A program made the translations under genes and the position numbers. Positions 1 to 8,513 of a stretch of 36,679 nucleotides of DNA are shown here, piece after piece (the stretch's first letter is position 1; the number at the start of each line of letters is the position of its first letter). The notes beneath the pieces were generated by a model, which saw only the letters and a program-made list of their open reading frames with translations, was not told the origin of the DNA and ran no database searches. Location of the stretch: NCBI GenBank assembly GCA_022486815.1, contig JAKVJW010000028.1:1-36679 (forward strand). The letters run 5' to 3'. Origin of the DNA: Prevotella sp. Lineage in GTDB: Bacteria > Bacteroidota > Bacteroidia > Bacteroidales > Bacteroidaceae.

Positions 1-665
1 CTTATAAGGTAGGATATGATATGCCTTCTTCTTTGTCTAAGGTTTTCAAGCAGTTTTATAATATCACACCAACAGAGTATAGAAATAATAAAAAGTACAC
101 AATTATGAAACCGTTAAAAATCAATTCCAATATGGAGTTATGCAGCAATGTTGTCAATCTGGAGCCGCAACATGCGATTTATATTTCTCTGATAGGTGAC
201 TATAAGAAACTGGATTATTGTTTGGCATGGAAGAAACTGTGGGACCACTTCCGTATGTCCGGTAAGTTTTCTGAAAAGATGGTGAATGGCAAAGGTGTCG
301 ATTCAGATAAGGTGCATCAGATGCTGGCGGATGGCAGAATTGCTCATGCTGTGATCTATCATGATGATCCTAATCTGACCGACTCTGATAAGAGAAGAGC
401 TGATATCTGTCTCATCTTGCCTTTTAAGATTGAACCGAAGGGTGAGATTGGAATTAAGGAAATTGCTGGTGGCCGATATGTGGTATACCATTATCAGGGA
501 TCTTATAACCAACTTGATAAGGTCTATGATACCATTTTCGGTAAATATATTCCAGATGGAAATTACAAATTAGACGAGAGACCTTTGTTTGAGGTCTATC
601 CTAATGATCCGGAATGTACTCCTCCTGACAAACTTCTGACTGAAATTCATATACCTATTATTTAA
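1..665 (+). CDS. AraC-family regulator with GyrI-like domain, 5' end missing
   Basis: The frame is open from base 3, before the first ATG at 21, so the true start lies outside the window. The first visible residues (YKVGYDMPSSLSKVFKQFYN followed by ITPTEYR) are the second helix-turn-helix of an AraC/XylS DNA-binding domain. After a short linker comes a domain of about 180 residues with the GyrI-like/SOUL small-molecule-binding look, including GGRYVVYHYQGSY and an ending rich in acidic residues and prolines (FEVYPNDPE). Such proteins are usually one-component transcription factors that bind amphipathic compounds. It lies upstream of an RND efflux operon on the same strand, so it could regulate it, but 930 bases separate them and the link is inference. 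Family call is firm; ligand and targets are unknown. Confidence 0.85.
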   Translation, partial: YKVGYDMPSSLSKVFKQFYNITPTEYRNNKKYTIMKPLKINSNMELCSNVVNLEPQHAIYISLIGDYKKLDYCLAWKKLWDHFRMSGKFSEKMVNGKGVDSDKVHQMLADGRIAHAVIYHDDPNLTDSDKRRADICLILPFKIEPKGEIGIKEIAGGRYVVYHYQGSYNQLDKVYDTIFGKYIPDGNYKLDERPLFEVYPNDPECTPPDKLLTEIHIPII

Positions 666-673
666 ATATACTT

Positions 674-702
674 GGGATTGCGATCTTTATGGTAGCAATC
701 CC
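674..702 (+). terminator. hairpin after AraC gene
   Basis: Arms gggattgc (674-681) and gcaatccc (695-702) pair perfectly, 9 bases after the AraC-type stop codon. There is no good T-run behind the stem, so this is a possible terminator or 3' stabilising hairpin rather than a classical intrinsic terminator. Confidence 0.45.
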
Positions 703-950
703 ATAAGATTATTGTTGGGAGTTTGTTATGTTCTACTGGCTAGTCTGAGAATAGATACAACAGGAGTAAAACATCAGACACAGGAATGTTAATTGTTTTC
801 TTTCTGTATGCGGAATCGGAAAGAGAAAAATAAATCCGTCAAGTGAGTCGGCTCTTCTTTAATTGAAGAAGAACTACGTAATTAAGTCACAATCATAATC
901 ACTTGGTTTTCATTTTACCGATAATAACAGATAGGTTTACCGAAATAGGG

Positions 951-981
951 TTGTAAAGTTGGTTTTGAATTACTAACTTTG
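951..981 (+). promoter_or_regulatory. Bacteroidota-type promoter in long intergenic region
   Basis: TTG at 951-953, a 20-base spacer and TAACTTTG at 974-981 match the Bacteroidota primary sigma pattern TTG-N19-21-TAnnTTTG. Transcription would start near 988 and run into the 23-bp tandem repeat at 1103-1184. No sizeable ORF follows for 600 bases, only a 16-codon ATG frame at 1047-1097, so the product is either a non-coding RNA or a very long leader. Confidence 0.55.
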
Positions 982-1092
982 TACCGTTCTTATAAAATAC
1001 AGATTTGATTTACTGTGATTGTTTCTTAATTAATGAATGAAATAAAATGAGAAAAAATGGTTTGAGAGGTCTCTTCTGGGCCCATAGTTCAT

Positions 1093-1190
1093 CGTGACCA
1101 AAATGGTGCATTTCGCTACCCCGTTATGGTGCATTTCGCTATACCGATATGGTGCATTTCGCTATACCAAAATGGTGCATTTCGGTCACG
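1093..1190. repeat. four-copy 23-bp tandem repeat flanked by inverted 7-mers
   Basis: The core atggtgcatttcg occurs at 1103, 1126, 1149 and 1172, exactly 23 bases apart. Three copies extend to atggtgcatttcgct, followed by 8-base linkers accccgtt, ataccgat and ataccaaa. The array is bracketed by cgtgacc (1093-1099) and ggtcacg (1184-1190), which are reverse complements. The period and unit size are wrong for CRISPR. The rest of the 666-1593 gap holds one promoter at 951-981, a weak hairpin at 853-872 and a promoter-like box near 1477. I see no supported gene in it. Confidence 0.9.
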
Positions 1191-1476
1191 GTCAGATTAT
1201 TTGCTGCAAACTAATCAATCTGAGGATTGACTTTGATCTGATGACTATTTGATTATGAAAACAGATACATGGCCATGGTAATGAACCGGTTCTTGATGAT
1301 TTCCAAAGTGACTGCATTCTTTTTATCTGGTTAACTAACTGGCAAATTGGTCATTTTACGAATATTTGAGGTCGGAATTGTTCAGTGTCCCTCCTGTGGG
1401 TCACGGATGAACTTGTTTTAGAAATAAAATTTGTTAAAAGTGAAATTGATGTGGTACGATGTTAAGGAATATTCTT

Positions 1477-1484
1477 TACCTTTG
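1477..1484 (+). promoter_or_regulatory. candidate -7 box for the RND efflux operon
   Basis: TACCTTTG matches the TAnnTTTG element. The upstream -33 TTG is not at the ideal distance (nearest TTG about 27 bases up). Transcription from here would give a leader of about 100 bases before the adaptor ATG at 1594. This is the best candidate in the 300 bases before the operon. Confidence 0.35.
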
Positions 1485-1593
1485 CTGTGTGAAAACTTAA
1501 TCTCATTGAAAAGTTTTTATATACTACTGCTAGGTTTAAAAGTGGTATGAGGTATATTATATTTAAGGTGAATAATTTAATGTTTAAATAAGT

Positions 1594-2793
1594 ATGAAAA
1601 TAAAAGATTGTTTGTTCGTTGCAGTTCTTGCAGTCACTCTTGCCGCCTGTGGTGGGAAGAAGAAAGGTATGCAGTTGGGCAACAACGAGTATCCCGTACG
1701 TACGGTAGAGGCTTCCAGTGCTTCTTTGCAAACCACCTATCCTGCTACTTTCAAGGGTATAAAGGATGTGGAGATACGTCCGATGGTATCAGGGTTCATC
1801 ACGGGCGTATTTGTTCATGAAGGTCAGGCAGTCCGTGCAGGACAAGTGCTTTTCACAATTGACAATCACACTTATCGTGCTGCTGTCCTTCAGGCTCGTG
1901 CAGCTGTAGGGACTGCCATTGCACAGATGAATACGACTCGCCTTACCTATCTGAATAGTAAAAAACTTTTTGCAAAGAATATCATCGGCAAATATGAGTT
2001 GCAGACAGCCTATGATTCTTACCGTTCAGCTTCTGCTCAGGTGTCTCAGGTCCGTGCTGCCGTGATTTCAGCCCGGCAGAACCTGACTTATTGTACGGTT
2101 AAGGCTCCTGTGTCAGGAGTTATCGGTAGTCTGCCCTATAAAATAGGGACACTGATTTCACCTTCTATTCAGGTTCCTTTTACTACGGTCAGTGATATCA
2201 GTAAGATTGAAGTGTTCTTCTCTATTTCGGAAAGTGAAATTATGAGATTGAGCCAGTCTTCAGGAAGTTTGCAGGCTGCCCTAGCTTCTTTCCCTCATGT
2301 GAAACTGTTGCTTTCGGATGGCTCTACCTATAATCTTCCGGGAAAGGTCGTTAAGATGAGTGGTATTATCGATCCGACAACGGGCGCAGTATCACTGATT
2401 GCTCATTTTTCTAATCCTCAAGGGTTATTAAGAAGTGGCGGATCCGGGCAGATTGTGATTCCGAGTGATAATAATCGTGCCATCATTATTCCACAGGATG
2501 CCTGCAATCAGGTTCAGGATAAGATATTTGTTTATGTCGTAGATCAATATAATAAGGTGAAGCTTACAGAAATTAAAGTAAACTCTCAGAATGATGGTGT
2601 TAATTATATTGTTACCAGTGGTTTGCATGTCGGAGATCGTATCGTAACTAAAGGTATCTCTTCGTTGACTGATGGCATGAAGATTGTGCCGATTACTGAG
2701 GCACAATATCAGGTGAATCTTGACAAGGCAGCTAAATTGGCTGCTAAGCAGAATTCTGCCAAAGGTTTCATCAATGCCATGAGTGGTAAATAA
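1594..2793 (+). CDS. RND efflux periplasmic adaptor (membrane fusion lipoprotein)
   Basis: 399 residues, the usual size for AcrA/MexA-type adaptors. The N-terminus is a lipoprotein signal (hydrophobic stretch ending LAACGG, lipidated Cys19), so the protein is probably anchored in the inner membrane facing the periplasm. The order barrel-sandwich strand (DVEIRPMVSGFITGVFVHEG), alpha-hairpin (about residues 90-150, QARAAVGTAIAQ...), second lipoyl half (TVKAPVSGVIGS) and beta-barrel plus membrane-proximal domain is typical. It links the RND pump to the outer-membrane channel. First gene of a four-gene run: the pump starts 25 bases downstream. Substrate cannot be read from sequence. Confidence 0.95.
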   Translation: MKIKDCLFVAVLAVTLAACGGKKKGMQLGNNEYPVRTVEASSASLQTTYPATFKGIKDVEIRPMVSGFITGVFVHEGQAVRAGQVLFTIDNHTYRAAVLQARAAVGTAIAQMNTTRLTYLNSKKLFAKNIIGKYELQTAYDSYRSASAQVSQVRAAVISARQNLTYCTVKAPVSGVIGSLPYKIGTLISPSIQVPFTTVSDISKIEVFFSISESEIMRLSQSSGSLQAALASFPHVKLLLSDGSTYNLPGKVVKMSGIIDPTTGAVSLIAHFSNPQGLLRSGGSGQIVIPSDNNRAIIIPQDACNQVQDKIFVYVVDQYNKVKLTEIKVNSQNDGVNYIVTSGLHVGDRIVTKGISSLTDGMKIVPITEAQYQVNLDKAAKLAAKQNSAKGFINAMSGK

Positions 2794-2818
2794 TCGTTAA
2801 AAGTTTTAAGTTTCATAT

Positions 2819-5800
2819 ATGTCATTTACCAACTTTATAAAACGCCCGGTATTATCAACGGTAATCTCCATTACCTTGGTTCTGTTGGGTATTATTGGAC
2901 TCATCAGCTTGCCTGTTGAACAATATCCGGATATAGCTCCGCCTACGATTGTCGTCTACACCACTTATCAGGGTGCTGATGCAGAAACGGTGATGAATTC
3001 TGTAATTACTCCACTTGAGGAATCTATTAATGGAGTGGAGAATATGACTTACATGACATCTACTGCTACTAATCAGGGATCAGCTAGTATAACCGTGTTA
3101 TTTAAGCATGGAACCAATCCTGATATGGCAGCTGTGAATGTCCAGAACCGTGTCCAGCAGGCTCAGGCTTTGCTTCCTGCAGAGGTTACTCGTGTGGGTG
3201 TCCAGGTCATTAAACGTCAGACTTCTCAAGTCATCATGTATACTTTGACTAGTAAAGGAGGAAAATATGATGATCGATTCCTGACTAACTATAATGATAT
3301 CAATGTCATTCCGGCTATTAAGCGTATTTCCGGTGTAGGAGATGTTCAGAGCCCCGGTATGAAGACTTATTCTATACGAATCTGGTTGAAGCCGGAGAAA
3401 ATGAAACAATATGGACTGATGCCTACTGATATTACGAATGCATTGTCCGAACAAAATATTGAAGCTGCTCCGGGATCATTCGGCGAAAATAGTAATATGG
3501 CTTATGAATATACCATGCGATACAAAGGACGTCTGAAAACTCCTGAGGAGTATGGGAATATCATTATTTCATCCAATACAAATGGACAAACCTTACATCT
3601 GCGTGATGTCGCCAACATAGAACTTGGAAGTTTGATGTATTCTGTTTCCATGCAGAATAACGGACAGCCGTCTTCTATGGGTATGGTACAGCAGTTAGCC
3701 GGGTCTAATGCTACTCAGATCGCTGAAAATGTAAAAGCAGAACTGAAAAGTCAGGCTAAATCATTTCCTTCGGGGATGACTTACAAGATAGAATATGATG
3801 TAACAGAGTATTTAAATGCTTCTATTCATGAGGTTGTAAAGACTCTTTTCATCACCTTGTTCCTTGTATTTCTTGTGGTGTATGTCTTTCTTCAGGACTT
3901 CCGGTCAACGCTTATTCCTTTGATCGCCGTACCTGTAGCACTGGTAGGTACATTCTTCTTCCTGCTCTTGTTTGGATTCTCCCTCAACTTGTTGACGCTG
4001 TCGGCGTTGCTTCTTGCTATCGCTATTGTGGTCGATGATGCCATTGTGGTGGTTGAGGCGGTTCATGCTAAACTGGATCAGGGATATAAGAGTTCTTTGA
4101 CTGCGGCCATTGATGCCATGAATGAAATTTCTGGAGCTATTATCTCAATTACCCTGGTAATGGCTGCGGTGTTTATCCCGGTGTCATTTGTCGGTGGAAT
4201 ATCGGGAACTTTCTATAAGGAGTTCGGTATCACGATGGCTATCAGTATCGTTATTTCTGCGTTGAATGCCTTGACGCTGTCACCTGCACTTTGTGCAATA
4301 TTCCTGAAACCTAAGGGCGATGGGGATAAAGAGAAGAAGATGTCATGGATTGATCGTTTTCATGCAGGGTTCAATGCTACCTATGATAAAGTACTGGTGA
4401 AATACAAGAGGGGTGTAGAACGTGTGATCAACCATCATGTTATTACTGGCATCATTGTTCTCGTCGGTATAGTTGCTCTGGTTGTTCTGATGTCTGTTAC
4501 AAAGACTGGACTTGTGCCGGATGAGGATACAGGTACTTTGTTTGTTACGACTTCATTACCTCCAGGTACATCTATGGAACGTACCAAAAAGGTATGTGAT
4601 CAGATTGACAATATGCTGGCTGATAATCCGGCAATAGAAACACGAGAGAAAATCGTAGGATACAGTTTTATTGCCGGTCAGGGTTCTAATCAGGCAACTT
4701 TCGTGGTTAAACTGAAACCGTATAAGGATCGTCCAAGTGGTTTCTTTTATAATCTTGAAGGACTTTGGCATGGTGATGGACTGATGCGCTTCTTTGTTAA
4801 TCCGATGTCCAATACTTCCGTGTTGGGGATGATTTATAAACAGACAGCTAGTATAAAGGGCGCACAGATACTCGCATTTGCTCCGCCTATGGTACCTGGT
4901 TTCAGTGCTACTAATGGTCTGACTTTTGTGGTGCAGGATAGAACCGGCGGGGATTTGAATAAATTCTTCAACATTACCCAACAGTACCTGGCTGCTTTGA
5001 ACAAGCGCCCGGAGGTCAGTAATGCGATGACATCTTATAACCCTAACTATCCACAATATATGGTTAATGTGGATGTGGCAAAATGTAAGGAAGGTGGTAC
5101 TTCGCCTGCTGCTGTCTTGGCTACTCTTCAGGGTTATTATGGGGGAATGTATGCCTCTAACTTCAATCTCTATGGTAAATTGTACCGTGTGATGATTCAG
5201 GGTGAAGTGGCAAGTAGAATGCGTCCAGACGGACTCTCTCGGATTTATGTCCGGACAACCAATGGAATGGCTCCTATTAATTCATTCATAACCTTGCAAC
5301 GTGTATATGGGCCTGCCAATATCGGCCGGTTCAATATGTTTACCAGTATCAATATTAATGCGAGTCCTTCTGCAGGTTATTCCTCAGGTCAGGCTTTGAA
5401 GGCTGTCCAGGAAGTTGCTAAACAGACTTTGCCCTCAGGTTATACAATAGACTATTCGGGATTGACTCGGTCGGAGGCTCAGTCTTCTAATACAACAGGA
5501 CTCATTTTCCTCCTTTGTATTGTCTTTGTCTATCTGATTCTGAGTGCACAATATGAGAGTTATATCTTGCCTTTGTCAGTAGTGCTTTCTGTGCCGTTCG
5601 GTCTGGCGGGAGCATTCCTGTTTACCAATATCTTCGGGCATTCTAATGATATCTATATGCAGATCTCGTTGATTATGCTGATTGGTTTGTTGTCCAAGAA
5701 TGCGATTTTGATTGTGCAGTTTGCTCTTGAACGGCGTAGGACAGGTATGGCTATTAAGTATAGTGCTATCCTGGGCGCCGGAGCTCGACTTCGCCCGATC

Positions 5801-6079
5801 TTGATGACTTCTCTGGCTATGATTATCGGTTTGCTGCCATTGATGTTTGCTAGTGGAGTAGGTAAAAACGGTAATGAAACTTTGGGTGCTGCTGCCGTGG
5901 GTGGTATGTTGATTGGTACTTCAATCCAGATTTTCATTGTTCCGGCTTTGTTTGCCGTCTTTGAATGGCTACAGGAAAAATTCAAACCGTTGAGGTTTGA
6001 TGATGAGAAGGTTTCTGAAGAAGTAACTCAGGAGTTGAAACAGTATGCTAATTTCCCTACTCAGGGTGAAGTTAAATAA
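2819..6079 (+). CDS. RND efflux pump, inner-membrane permease (AcrB/MexB, HAE-1 type)
   Basis: 1086 residues, slightly longer than AcrB (1049) because of a charged C-terminal tail. It opens with the family signature SFTNFIKRPVLSTVISI, and PVEQYPDIAPP follows TM1. The proton-relay residues are visible: the Asp pair in TM4 (AIAIVVDDAIVVVEA, D406/D407), the TM10 lysine (GLLSKNAILIVQF, K960) and the following arginine in RLRPILMTSLAM. Two large periplasmic loops follow TM1 and TM7, giving the 12-TM trimeric proton-driven exporter layout. It works with the adaptor upstream and the channel 13 bases downstream. Expected substrates are hydrophobic drugs, bile salts or detergents, but this is a family-level inference. 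Confidence 0.96.
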   Translation: MSFTNFIKRPVLSTVISITLVLLGIIGLISLPVEQYPDIAPPTIVVYTTYQGADAETVMNSVITPLEESINGVENMTYMTSTATNQGSASITVLFKHGTNPDMAAVNVQNRVQQAQALLPAEVTRVGVQVIKRQTSQVIMYTLTSKGGKYDDRFLTNYNDINVIPAIKRISGVGDVQSPGMKTYSIRIWLKPEKMKQYGLMPTDITNALSEQNIEAAPGSFGENSNMAYEYTMRYKGRLKTPEEYGNIIISSNTNGQTLHLRDVANIELGSLMYSVSMQNNGQPSSMGMVQQLAGSNATQIAENVKAELKSQAKSFPSGMTYKIEYDVTEYLNASIHEVVKTLFITLFLVFLVVYVFLQDFRSTLIPLIAVPVALVGTFFFLLLFGFSLNLLTLSALLLAIAIVVDDAIVVVEAVHAKLDQGYKSSLTAAIDAMNEISGAIISITLVMAAVFIPVSFVGGISGTFYKEFGITMAISIVISALNALTLSPALCAIFLKPKGDGDKEKKMSWIDRFHAGFNATYDKVLVKYKRGVERVINHHVITGIIVLVGIVALVVLMSVTKTGLVPDEDTGTLFVTTSLPPGTSMERTKKVCDQIDNMLADNPAIETREKIVGYSFIAGQGSNQATFVVKLKPYKDRPSGFFYNLEGLWHGDGLMRFFVNPMSNTSVLGMIYKQTASIKGAQILAFAPPMVPGFSATNGLTFVVQDRTGGDLNKFFNITQQYLAALNKRPEVSNAMTSYNPNYPQYMVNVDVAKCKEGGTSPAAVLATLQGYYGGMYASNFNLYGKLYRVMIQGEVASRMRPDGLSRIYVRTTNGMAPINSFITLQRVYGPANIGRFNMFTSININASPSAGYSSGQALKAVQEVAKQTLPSGYTIDYSGLTRSEAQSSNTTGLIFLLCIVFVYLILSAQYESYILPLSVVLSVPFGLAGAFLFTNIFGHSNDIYMQISLIMLIGLLSKNAILIVQFALERRRTGMAIKYSAILGAGARLRPILMTSLAMIIGLLPLMFASGVGKNGNETLGAAAVGGMLIGTSIQIFIVPALFAVFEWLQEKFKPLRFDDEKVSEEVTQELKQYANFPTQGEVK

Positions 6080-6092
6080 GGAAGGTAAATTT

Positions 6093-7571
6093 ATGAAGAA
6101 ACCAAATATAATCGTTATAGGCTTTGCAGCTTTGGCTCTTACCGGTTGCAAAAGCCTTTACGGAACTTATGAACGCCCGGGCGTGAACACAAAAGGCCTC
6201 TTTCGGGATAGTGCCTCTGTTGCTGATACTCTTGCGGTGAAGGATACCTCTAGTTTTGGCAATCTACCGTGGCGTTCTGTCTTTACCGATCCGCTGTTGC
6301 AGGATCTGATAGAGAAGGGATTAAAAAATAATCCGAATTTACTGAATGCTGCAATTAATGTACAGGTAGCAGAAACTCAACTGAAGTCTGCGAAGTTGGC
6401 CTTTTTACCAGGGTTCTCTTTTACTCCTAAAGGTACAATTTCTTCCTGGGATGGCAATAAAGCGAATAAGACTTATTCTTTGCCCATAAATGCGAGTTGG
6501 GATGCTGATATCTTCGGAACACTTACAGCTTCTAAACGTAGCGCACAGATGGCTCTTCTGCAGAGAAAAGATTATCAGGTGGGCGTACAGACTCAATTGA
6601 TTGAGAATATTGCGAATCTGTATTATACCCTTGAGATGCTTGACAAGCAGGTGAAGATGGTCGATGATATGGCCGGACTGACTAAAAGTACCTGGGATAT
6701 CATGAAGTCTGAAAAGGAATTGGGACGTGTCCGTTCTACTGGCGTAGAGAGTGCTGAAGCTAACTATTATTCAGTATTGACTCAGAAAACTGATTTGCTG
6801 CGTCAGATCAGGGAAACAGAAAACTCTCTTTCGCTCCTGGTTGGCGAAGCAGCACATTCTATTCCTCGAGGACATTTGGACCAGGAGACTTTGCCCGCTG
6901 AGTTCTCTATGGGCGTTGGTATCCAACTACTGCGTAATCGTGCTGATGTTCATGCAAACGAGATGGCCCTTGCAGGATGTTTCTATAATATAGAAGAGGC
7001 TCGGAGTCGTTTCTATCCTGCATTGAACATTTCTGCCAGCGGGGCTTTTACCAATAGTGGTGGATTGGGTATTACTAATCCTGGAAAATTGCTGCTCTCT
7101 GCTGTTGGAGCCTTGACTCAGCCCATCTTTATGAAGGGACAACTGATAGCCGGACTGAAAGTTGCAAAGGATCAGTATCAGATGGCTTACAACGATTGGC
7201 AGAATTCTATCCTTAAAGCTGGGAGCGAAGTCAGTAATGCTCTGGTTTTGTATAATTCTTCGGCTGAGAAGAGTTCCATAGAGGCTAAGCAGATTGATGT
7301 GCTGAAGAAAAATGTTGAGGACACAAGAGCTCTGATGGGACAGTCGAATACAACATATCTTGAAGTGATTCAGGCACAGTCTAGTCTTCTCAATGTCGAA
7401 CTTTCTAAGGTGGCTGATGATTTCTATAAGATGCAGGCAGTAGTGAATCTCTATTCTGCTTTGGGCGGAGGATCCAATGAATTGTATGCGGCTAATGAAC
7501 AGGCTGAGGTTAAGAGTGCAGTTGCAACTAAGGTTGCAAAGCCAGCCCATTCTTCTAGTGTGAAACGTTAA
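6093..7571 (+). CDS. outer-membrane efflux channel, TolC/OprM (NodT) family lipoprotein
   Basis: About 492 residues from the ATG at 6093. The same frame is open further upstream (6045), but that stretch overlaps the pump gene, and only the 6093 start gives a proper lipoprotein signal (MKKPNIIVIG... LALTGCKS, Cys19), so I use 6093. Two OEP repeats are visible, starting PLLQDLIEKGLKNNPNLL and NALVLYNSSAEK, with long alpha-helical coiled stretches and the conserved RNRADVHANEMALAG segment of OprM-type channels. It completes the tripartite pump across the outer membrane. An Ala/Lys/Val-rich tail ends the protein. 13 bases separate it from both neighbours, so one operon is likely. Confidence 0.94.
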   Translation: MKKPNIIVIGFAALALTGCKSLYGTYERPGVNTKGLFRDSASVADTLAVKDTSSFGNLPWRSVFTDPLLQDLIEKGLKNNPNLLNAAINVQVAETQLKSAKLAFLPGFSFTPKGTISSWDGNKANKTYSLPINASWDADIFGTLTASKRSAQMALLQRKDYQVGVQTQLIENIANLYYTLEMLDKQVKMVDDMAGLTKSTWDIMKSEKELGRVRSTGVESAEANYYSVLTQKTDLLRQIRETENSLSLLVGEAAHSIPRGHLDQETLPAEFSMGVGIQLLRNRADVHANEMALAGCFYNIEEARSRFYPALNISASGAFTNSGGLGITNPGKLLLSAVGALTQPIFMKGQLIAGLKVAKDQYQMAYNDWQNSILKAGSEVSNALVLYNSSAEKSSIEAKQIDVLKKNVEDTRALMGQSNTTYLEVIQAQSSLLNVELSKVADDFYKMQAVVNLYSALGGGSNELYAANEQAEVKSAVATKVAKPAHSSSVKR

Positions 7572-7584
7572 GAAATAGTTCAAT

Positions 7585-8424
7585 ATGGCAAATAAAATAA
7601 GTGATAAAGCTGTTATCGGACCTGATGTAAAGGTTGGTGACCATGTAACTATTGGTCCTTTTGTTTCCATTTTCGGAGATGTCGTCATAGGTGATGATGT
7701 GACTATCTATCCTAATGTGAGTATATCTGGAAAGATAGTTATTGGCAATCGCTGTACACTTTTCCCTAATGTAAGCATCATGAGTGGTACCCGGCTTGGG
7801 GATGATAATATGGTATGCCAGAATACTGTGCTGGGGGCTCTTCCTCAGGACTTTAGTTTCCATGGTGAGGAAACGGAGTTGATTATTGGCAATCAGAATA
7901 TTATCCGTGAAAATACAGTGATTAACCGTGCTTCCCATACAGGTGGACAGACGGTTATCGGTAATAATAACTTCCTGATGGAAGGTACTCATATCTCTCA
8001 TGATACGAAAGTAGGTGATAATTGTGTATTTGGATATGGTACCAAGATAGCCGGTAGTTGTGAGATTGCAGACCGGGTGATATTTTCATCCAGTGTCATT
8101 GAAAATAGCAGCACTCGAGTAGGTGTGGGGTCTATGATCCAGGCGGGAACGACTTTCTCAAAGGATGTTCCTCCTTACATCGTTGCCGGTGGTAACCCTG
8201 TGAAATATAATGGGATCAATTCTGTGATGATGACCTCATTCGGCGTGGAAAAGAAAATTCAGAATCATGTAGCTAATGCTTATCGACTGGTGTTCCACAG
8301 CCAGAACAGTGTGCTTGATGCTGTACTTCAGATTAAAGACCAGGTGCCGGATGGACCGGAGATTCGTAGTATCGTCAATTTTATCGATGCCTCCCAACTG
8401 GGTATCATCGGGAAAATATGGTGA
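7585..8424 (+). CDS. LpxA-like acyl-ACP--UDP-sugar O-acyltransferase paralogue
   Basis: 279 residues with the left-handed beta-helix hexapeptide repeats (IGPDVKVGDHVTIG..., IGDDVTIYPNVSI) and an alpha-helical C-terminus, as in LpxA. LpxA markers include GALPQDFSFHGEETEL, IRENTVINRA and KDVPPYIVAGGNPVKYNGIN. Aligned by eye to E. coli LpxA, the catalytic His125 and His122 are kept (H139, H136 in GTHISHD), but the positions of His144 and His160 read Ser158 and Asn174, because the usual VHQF motif is IENS. The normal first step of lipid A synthesis may thus not be its reaction. In Bacteroidota the housekeeping lpxA normally sits with lpxD and lpxC-fabZ, which are absent here. It starts 13 bases after the efflux channel and is probably co-transcribed. 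Fold certain, substrate uncertain. Confidence 0.82.
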   Translation: MANKISDKAVIGPDVKVGDHVTIGPFVSIFGDVVIGDDVTIYPNVSISGKIVIGNRCTLFPNVSIMSGTRLGDDNMVCQNTVLGALPQDFSFHGEETELIIGNQNIIRENTVINRASHTGGQTVIGNNNFLMEGTHISHDTKVGDNCVFGYGTKIAGSCEIADRVIFSSSVIENSSTRVGVGSMIQAGTTFSKDVPPYIVAGGNPVKYNGINSVMMTSFGVEKKIQNHVANAYRLVFHSQNSVLDAVLQIKDQVPDGPEIRSIVNFIDASQLGIIGKIW

Positions 8425-8456
8425 CAGGAATCTCTCTGGTTTAAGCAAAATTCTCT

Positions 8457-8495
8457 ATATTCCTCATATCTGCTACATACAGATGTGAGGAATAT
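8457..8495. terminator. bidirectional hairpin between convergent genes
   Basis: Arms 8457-8472 (atattcctcatatctg) and 8480-8495 pair over 16 bases with one G-T wobble and a 7-base loop. It lies between the convergent lpxA-like and radical SAM genes and is likely to end both transcripts. T-runs are short. Confidence 0.7.
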
Positions 8496-8513
8496 TCGTA
8501 AATAGGTGTCTTG

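Noticed and set aside
1047..1097. 16-codon ATG frame after the 951-981 promoter
   Set aside because: Too short and without conserved features; it may be a leader peptide but there is no positive evidence.
1103..1184. Possible small CRISPR array
   Set aside because: Conserved unit of only 13-15 bases, period 23 and linkers of 8 bases are too short for repeats and spacers; no cas genes nearby.
1103..1250. ORF reading through the tandem repeat from the ATG at 1103
   Set aside because: With a 23-base period the reading frame shifts every copy, so no repeated peptide is kept. No supporting start signal, and length under 50 codons.
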